In this document: one piece after another, positions 6,088 to 10,816 of the stretch
Layout: every line of letters begins with the position of its first letter
How positions within the stretch are numbered: the first letter of the stretch is position 1
Assembly: GCA_944388645.1 (NCBI GenBank)
Contig: CALXJO010000029.1
Location: 1-10,816, forward strand
Length of the DNA stretch: 10,816 nucleotides
DNA from: an uncultured Clostridia bacterium
GTDB taxonomy: Bacteria; Bacillota; Clostridia; TANB77; CAG-508
Direction of reading: 5' to 3'
The notes under the pieces: model-generated
Told to the model about the DNA's origin: nothing
Database searches by the model: none
What the model saw: only the letters and a program-made list of their open reading frames with translations
Translations under genes and position numbers: made by a program

Positions 6088-7434
6088 GTGAATAATAATT
6101 CAGGAAAAATAAGAAATATAATTATAAATATAGTTACAATTGCTATTATAATTGTTGCGGTAGTAGTATATAGAAAATTCGATTTTAATTTTTATATAAA
6201 AGGTGTAGTAGATGATGGAATAACACAATTTACAAGGGATTCACAAATAAAATATTCACAAACAAGAAGTTATAAAATAGAAAATACTGAAGAAAATGAT
6301 GCCATGTTTTTTAAAGAAATTCCTGTTACCCCAAATACTCCATATAAAGTAACCTGTATGGTTAAAACTGAAAATGTAAAAAATAGTGATAATAACCCAA
6401 TGGCAGGAGCACAAATATGTGTTAATAGAACGGAAGACCACTCTATAGTTTTATCTGGTGATAATGATTGGACAAAAGTAGAATTTATGTTTGATTCAAA
6501 ATCTAATGACACAGTAGAAATAGGATTTAGATTAGGAGGAAATTTATTAAGAGCTTCAGGAACTGCTTGGTTTTCAGATTTAACAATTGAGCAGGGAATT
6601 CCAGACAAAACAAATACTTGGAATTTTGGGTGTTTTGTAATTGAAAATATAGATGCACAAGCAGGTAGCAAAGTTGTAGATGTATCTTTAACATATAATC
6701 AAAAACAAGAAGTAAATGAAAATATTGCAAAATTCAAAAATTCAATAGAAGACATGTCAAATGGAAAAATAGATGTAGAATATGAAGTTATAAATATAAC
6801 AGAACCTTTAACAACATTAAGTTATGAAGAAGATAATGGTTATTATATTAGTGAAAAAGATATATATCCATTAATTAATGATTATGTACAAGCTAAGGAG
6901 TTTGATCATATTTTTATTTGCACAAATCTACCATTAGAAAGTGAGCTAATAGGAGAAGATGTAAGTGAATGGATTGGCCTAGGAAATATGATTTATTTAG
7001 GAAAGGGATTTTCTAATATAAGAGTAATGGATGAAAGCTACAATTATGCAGGAAAAGATACCTTTCCAGAAGAAGTTTATATACATGAATTTCTACATAC
7101 ACTAGAAAGAAATGCTGGAGAAAATGGCTATGAAATTCCTGAGTTACATGACTATGACAAATATGGTTATTATGAAGATAGATATTATGGACTAAAACAA
7201 TGGTATACTGATTATATGAATAAGAATATAAAAGATAATGGTACATTAGTAGGACTACCAGCTGAAATATTTACTATGAAACCTCCAACATTAAAAGATT
7301 TTGAATTTGGGACAGAATTAGATTTATTAGATGAACCAAGTAATATTATAGAAACTATACAAAGCATCATAGAAAAGATACAAAGTATGTTTGAAACAAC
7401 GAACACAACATATCAAGCAGAAGGAGTTGCATAA
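6088..7434 (+). CDS. Membrane-anchored protein with carbohydrate-binding-like domain and HEFLH zinc-protease motif
   Basis: A 448-residue protein whose exact family I do not recognise. A short basic N-terminus (KIRN) precedes one hydrophobic segment (about 10-28), with no clear signal peptidase site, so it is probably anchored with the rest outside the cell. Residues about 45-170 look like a jelly-roll carbohydrate-binding module: a Y-V-V pattern after TPNTPYKV, then DWTKVEFMF around W128, ending in GTAWFSDLTIE around W161. After a mixed alpha/beta stretch comes HEFLH at 333-337 within VYIHEFLHTLERN, a zincin motif. H354 and D355 (PELHDYDKYGYY) or later glutamates may supply the third zinc ligand. 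The following GLKQWYTDYMNKNI resembles a segment often found after this motif in secreted Clostridia proteins. The tail (400-448) is low in complexity. A protease or peptidoglycan- or glycan-associated role is inferred only. The stop is 4 bases from queA. Confidence 0.75.
   Translation: MNNNSGKIRNIIINIVTIAIIIVAVVVYRKFDFNFYIKGVVDDGITQFTRDSQIKYSQTRSYKIENTEENDAMFFKEIPVTPNTPYKVTCMVKTENVKNSDNNPMAGAQICVNRTEDHSIVLSGDNDWTKVEFMFDSKSNDTVEIGFRLGGNLLRASGTAWFSDLTIEQGIPDKTNTWNFGCFVIENIDAQAGSKVVDVSLTYNQKQEVNENIAKFKNSIEDMSNGKIDVEYEVINITEPLTTLSYEEDNGYYISEKDIYPLINDYVQAKEFDHIFICTNLPLESELIGEDVSEWIGLGNMIYLGKGFSNIRVMDESYNYAGKDTFPEEVYIHEFLHTLERNAGENGYEIPELHDYDKYGYYEDRYYGLKQWYTDYMNKNIKDNGTLVGLPAEIFTMKPPTLKDFEFGTELDLLDEPSNIIETIQSIIEKIQSMFETTNTTYQAEGVA
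7421..7426 (+). promoter_or_regulatory. queA ribosome binding site inside the end of the upstream gene
   Basis: AAGGAG forms part of the last sense codons of the zincin-like gene (A-E-G-V-A-stop) and lies 12 bases before the queA ATG, slightly farther than usual. Ribosomes ending the upstream gene would clear or reload at this site, which suggests translational coupling. Confidence 0.5.
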
Positions 7435-7438
7435 ATAG

Positions 7439-8461
7439 ATGAAATTATCTGAATTTGATTATTATTTACCAGAAGAACTAATTGCTCAAACACCAATAGA
7501 AAAAAGAGATGAATCAAGATTAATGGTACTTGACAAAAATACTGGTAAGATAGAACATAAAGTATTTAAAGATATAATAGATTATTTAGAGCCAGGAGAT
7601 TGCTTAGTTAGAAATAATACAAAAGTTATACCTGCTAGACTATATGGAAAAAAAGAAACAGGCGCAAATGTAGAATTTGTTCTTTTAAAGAATATAGAAG
7701 GAGACATTTGGGAAGCCATGGTAAGACCAGGCAACAAACTACATGTTGGAGCAAAAGTAATATTTGGAGATGGATTACTAAAAGCTGAAATACTTGAGAG
7801 TCTTCCAGATGGTACTAGAAAAGTAAAATTTTCATACAATGGAATTTTTAATGAAATTTTAGACCAAATAGGATTAATGCCACTACCTCCATATATACAT
7901 GAAAGTTTAAAAGATAATGATAGATACCAAACAGTTTATGCAAAGTTTAATGGCTCTGCTGCAGCACCAACTGCAGGCTTACACTTTACTGAAGATTTAT
8001 TAAAAAAGATAGAAGAAAAAGGCGTAGATATTGCAAATGTAACATTGCATGTTGGTATAGGAACCTTTAGACCAGTAAAAGAAGAAAATATAGAAGATCA
8101 TCACATGCATACAGAACATTATTATATAAAACAAGAAGATGCAGATAAAATAAATAAAGCAAAACAAAATAAAAAAAGAGTAATCGCAGTTGGAACTACT
8201 TCATGTAGAACTATAGAAACAATTGCAGATGAAAAAGGTTTTGTAAAACCATGTGAAGGAGATACAGGTATTTATATTTACCCAGGCTATAAGTTTAAAT
8301 GCTTAGATGCATTAATCACAAACTTTCACTTACCAGAATCTACTCTTTTAATGCTTGTTTCTGCATTAGCAGGAAGAGAAAATATATTAAATGCATATAA
8401 TACAGCAGTTAAAGAAAAATATAGATTTTTTAGTTTTGGAGATGCAATGTTTATAAAATAA
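7439..8461 (+). CDS. queA: QueA, S-adenosylmethionine:tRNA ribosyltransferase-isomerase
   Basis: QueA moves the ribosyl part of S-adenosylmethionine onto preQ1-modified tRNA to make epoxyqueuosine at position 34 of GUN-decoding tRNAs. The 340-residue length matches the family. Conserved stretches include the N-terminal FDYYLPEELIAQTPIEKRDESRLMVLD, the NNTKVIPARL segment, the signature AAAPTAGLHFT at 174-184, LHVGIGTFRPVK, GTTSCRTIE and the near-terminal ITNFHLPESTLLMLVSALAG. It directly precedes tgt, whose product performs the previous pathway step. No preQ1 riboswitch is visible upstream, and the start lies 4 bases after the preceding gene, so expression probably depends on that transcript. 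Confidence 0.97.
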   Translation: MKLSEFDYYLPEELIAQTPIEKRDESRLMVLDKNTGKIEHKVFKDIIDYLEPGDCLVRNNTKVIPARLYGKKETGANVEFVLLKNIEGDIWEAMVRPGNKLHVGAKVIFGDGLLKAEILESLPDGTRKVKFSYNGIFNEILDQIGLMPLPPYIHESLKDNDRYQTVYAKFNGSAAAPTAGLHFTEDLLKKIEEKGVDIANVTLHVGIGTFRPVKEENIEDHHMHTEHYYIKQEDADKINKAKQNKKRVIAVGTTSCRTIETIADEKGFVKPCEGDTGIYIYPGYKFKCLDALITNFHLPESTLLMLVSALAGRENILNAYNTAVKEKYRFFSFGDAMFIK

Positions 8462-8484
8462 TTACATTACAAATAGGAGGAAAA

Positions 8485-9612
8485 ATGAAGCAAGCAATTG
8501 AATACGAACTATTACATGAAGACAAACAAACAGGAGCAAGAAGAGGTATAGTACATACACCACATGGAGACATACAAACACCAGTATTTATGCCGGTTGG
8601 AACACAAGCTACAGTAAAATCCATGACTCCAGAGGAATTAAAAGAAATTGGTGCACAAATAATATTATCAAATACATATCATTTATATTTAAGACCAGGA
8701 GAAAAAATTGTAAAAGAAGCTGGAGGACTACATAAATTTATGAATTGGGACAAGCCAATTCTAACAGATTGTGGTGGTTTCCAAGTATTTAGCTTAAGTG
8801 ATTTAAGAACTATAAGCGAAGATGGTGTAGAATTTAAATCTCATTTAGATGGAAGTAAACATTTCTTTACACCAGAGAAAGTAATGCAAATAGAAGAAGA
8901 TTTAGGTGCAGACATAATAATGTCTTTTGACGAATGTTGTCCATATCCATCTACATATGAATATACTAAAAATTCAATGGAAAGAACAACAAGATGGGCA
9001 AAAAGATGCAAATCAGCACATAAAAATACAGATAAACAAGGATTATTTGGAATCATTCAAGGTGGATTTTATAAAGACTTAAGGAAAAAAAGTGCAGAAG
9101 ATTTAATAGCTTTAGATTTTCCAGGGTATGCTGTAGGAGGAATAAGTGTTGGAGAGCCTAAAGAGGAATTTTTAGATATATTAAGATATGTAACTCCTCT
9201 TATGCCTAAAGACAAGCCAAGATATTTAATGGGAGTTGGAACACCAGACTATCTAATAGAGGCAGCAATTGCAGGTATAGATATGTGTGATTGTGTATTA
9301 CCAACAAGAATTGCTAGAAATGGAACTGCAATGACTTGGAATGGTAAAGTTGTTGTAAGAAATGCAACATATGAAAGAGACTTTACACCACTTGATCCAG
9401 AATGTGATTGCTATACTTGTAGAACATATACTAGAAGCTATATTAGACATTTGATAAAATGTAATGAGATACTAGGAGTAAGATTATTATCAATACATAA
9501 CTTATATTTCTTGACGAAATTAATGGAAAGAGTTAGAATGGAAATAGAGAATGATAACCTAGCAAGTTTTAGAGATGAATTTTACAAAAAATATGGTTAT
9601 ACTAAAGAATAG
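8485..9612 (+). CDS. tgt: Tgt, queuine/preQ1 tRNA-guanine transglycosylase
   Basis: Tgt exchanges guanine 34 of GUN-decoding tRNAs for preQ1. The 375-residue protein has the family's TIM-barrel signatures. D95 in DCGGFQVFSL should be the general acid/base, GLFGIIQGG and VGGISVGEPKEE bind the base, and D269 in MCDCVLPTR is the expected covalent nucleophile. The structural zinc site is complete: C307, C309, C312 and H338, in the pattern CxC, two residues, C, twenty-five residues, H. The start has AGGAGG (8475-8480) with a short four-base spacer. It follows queA by 23 bases, the common pairing in bacteria. yajC and secDF, which often come next, are absent; a WG-repeat gene follows instead. Confidence 0.97.
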   Translation: MKQAIEYELLHEDKQTGARRGIVHTPHGDIQTPVFMPVGTQATVKSMTPEELKEIGAQIILSNTYHLYLRPGEKIVKEAGGLHKFMNWDKPILTDCGGFQVFSLSDLRTISEDGVEFKSHLDGSKHFFTPEKVMQIEEDLGADIIMSFDECCPYPSTYEYTKNSMERTTRWAKRCKSAHKNTDKQGLFGIIQGGFYKDLRKKSAEDLIALDFPGYAVGGISVGEPKEEFLDILRYVTPLMPKDKPRYLMGVGTPDYLIEAAIAGIDMCDCVLPTRIARNGTAMTWNGKVVVRNATYERDFTPLDPECDCYTCRTYTRSYIRHLIKCNEILGVRLLSIHNLYFLTKLMERVRMEIENDNLASFRDEFYKKYGYTKE

Positions 9613-9625
9613 GGGGATAGTTTTC

Positions 9626-10816
9626 ATGGAATTATATGAAGAAAACAAAGATACAAAAGATATGGAAAGGAAAAGCAAAAAAACCATAAAAATTTTAATT
9701 ATAACTTTAGCATTTGTTATTTTAACAATTATTGTTTTAATGGTAATGATATATTATATACAAGGACAACAATTTAAGGTAAATATAGATGGGAAAAGAG
9801 CTAGTCTTCCCGAGGATACCTTTGTATTTGAAGGAGATAATATATATGTATCTATAAGAGACTTTGCACAAAACAATGGTTACACATATCATAATGGAGA
9901 GTATAAACATCAATATTCAGAAGAAACAGATAAATGTTATATATATAATGTAAATGAGATAGCTTCATATTCTTTAGATTCAGATACATTATATAAGGTT
10001 TTAAATACAAATTCGCAATCTACAGATGTAGAAGCAGATTATGAATATTATACAATAGACGAACCAGTAAAAATGATAAACAATAAACTATATACAACTT
10101 TAGATGGAATAAGTAAAGGTTGCAATGTAAGTATTGGTTATGATCAAGAAAGCAATACAGTAACAGCATATACATTAGATTATCTAACAACTTTTTATTC
10201 TGCAAGAATTCCTACATCAATTTTTGTAGAAGGAGCAGAACAAACAGAGATAAACTATTTTTCAAATCAAAAAGCGATACTATATAATTTAATGGTAGTA
10301 AAAGATGCAAACGGGTACTACGGAGTTTATGATTTAAGTGGTAATACAATTATAGGTGAAAAATACAAAGATATGAAATTTATAGAAAGTTCTCAAGAAT
10401 TTATAGTTCAAACAAACGAGAACAAAATGGGAATAATTGCAAGTGATTCTACTACAAAGATAGAGCCAACATATGACTCAATAAAACAAATTGATAAGGA
10501 TTTGGAATTATATTTAGTATCAAATGATGATAGATATGGGGTTATAAATGGAAATGGAAGAACTATAATATTCTTAGAATATACACAAATTGGAATAGAT
10601 GCAAATCAATTTAGTAATGATGATATTAAGAATCCATATTTATTATATAATAGATGTATACCTGTTTGCCAAAATGATAAATGGGGAATGTTAGATATAA
10701 ATGGAAATACTATTTTACCAGTAGAATATGATGGATTTGGATGTGTAGCTCCAAGCTCAGCATCATCAAGTCTACTTTTAGTTCCAGAATATCAGGCTTT
10801 TGTAGTACACCAAGGT
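9626..10816 (+). CDS. Membrane-anchored WG-repeat protein with copper-amine-oxidase-N-like domain (3' end outside window)
   Basis: The frame stays open from ATG 9626 to the window edge (397 codons, no stop), so the gene is partial here because of the window limit. The start has GGGGGA (9612-9617), overlapping the last base of the tgt stop, about 9 bases upstream. A charged cytoplasmic N-terminus with KSKK precedes one membrane segment (about 20-45), placing the rest outside. Residues about 48-190 resemble the copper amine oxidase N-terminal-like domain of Clostridia surface proteins: VNIDGKRASLP, then IYVSIRDFAQNNGY, and later LYTTLDGISKGCNVSIGYDQESNTVTAY. WG-type repeats follow, at YGVYDLSGNTII (Y232), MGIIASDSTTKIEPTYDSI (M268), YGVINGNGRTII (Y304) and KWGMLDINGNTILPVEYD (W353). 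Spacing is 36, 36 and 49 residues. Function is unknown; a scaffold or binding role at the envelope is inferred. Confidence 0.82.
   Translation, partial: MELYEENKDTKDMERKSKKTIKILIITLAFVILTIIVLMVMIYYIQGQQFKVNIDGKRASLPEDTFVFEGDNIYVSIRDFAQNNGYTYHNGEYKHQYSEETDKCYIYNVNEIASYSLDSDTLYKVLNTNSQSTDVEADYEYYTIDEPVKMINNKLYTTLDGISKGCNVSIGYDQESNTVTAYTLDYLTTFYSARIPTSIFVEGAEQTEINYFSNQKAILYNLMVVKDANGYYGVYDLSGNTIIGEKYKDMKFIESSQEFIVQTNENKMGIIASDSTTKIEPTYDSIKQIDKDLELYLVSNDDRYGVINGNGRTIIFLEYTQIGIDANQFSNDDIKNPYLLYNRCIPVCQNDKWGMLDINGNTILPVEYDGFGCVAPSSASSSLLLVPEYQAFVVHQG

Noticed and set aside
10020..10205. Minus-strand open frame of 61 residues near the window end
   Set aside because: It is antisense to the open WG-repeat gene, which has a ribosome binding site and recognisable domains. 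It shows no domain of its own.

Overview
The window is a compact, AT-rich (roughly 70% A+T by eye) stretch in which every recognisable gene lies on the + strand. The low GC, strong AGGAGG-type ribosome binding sites, sigma-A-like promoters and the order tig-clpP-clpX point to a low-GC Bacillota, most likely a Clostridia-like anaerobe. The species cannot be named from the sequence.

Region 1 (about 29-2546) is one likely operon read from a good promoter (TTTACA, 17 bp, TATAAT). It holds a small site-2-type (M50) membrane protease, tsaD (tRNA t6A synthesis) and a calcineurin-like metallophosphoesterase. tsaD has a one-base frameshift near its 5' end, at 863-866, that separates the start codon from the rest of the gene.

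Region 2 (2547-6012) is the protein-quality-control block: trigger factor with its own extended -10 promoter, then ClpP and ClpX. A large nested inverted repeat sits between tig and clpP.

Region 3 (6013-9612) holds a membrane-anchored protein with a carbohydrate-binding-like domain and an HEFLH zinc-protease motif. It is followed only 4 bases later by queA and then tgt, two enzymes of queuosine tRNA modification. A hairpin between clpX and the zincin-like gene may end or attenuate the clp transcript.

Region 4 (9613 to the end) is the 5' part of a gene, running off the window, for a membrane-anchored protein with a copper-amine-oxidase-N-like domain and WG-type repeats.

Most of the window is core housekeeping: tRNA modification (t6A, queuosine) and ATP-dependent proteolysis. 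The less ordinary items are the tsaD frameshift, the two extracytoplasmic proteins set among core genes, and the inverted repeat before clpP. No tRNA, rRNA, CRISPR array, insertion sequence or known riboswitch was recognised, and no gene-free stretch exceeds about 115 bases. I do not see convincing evidence of a new multi-gene system.
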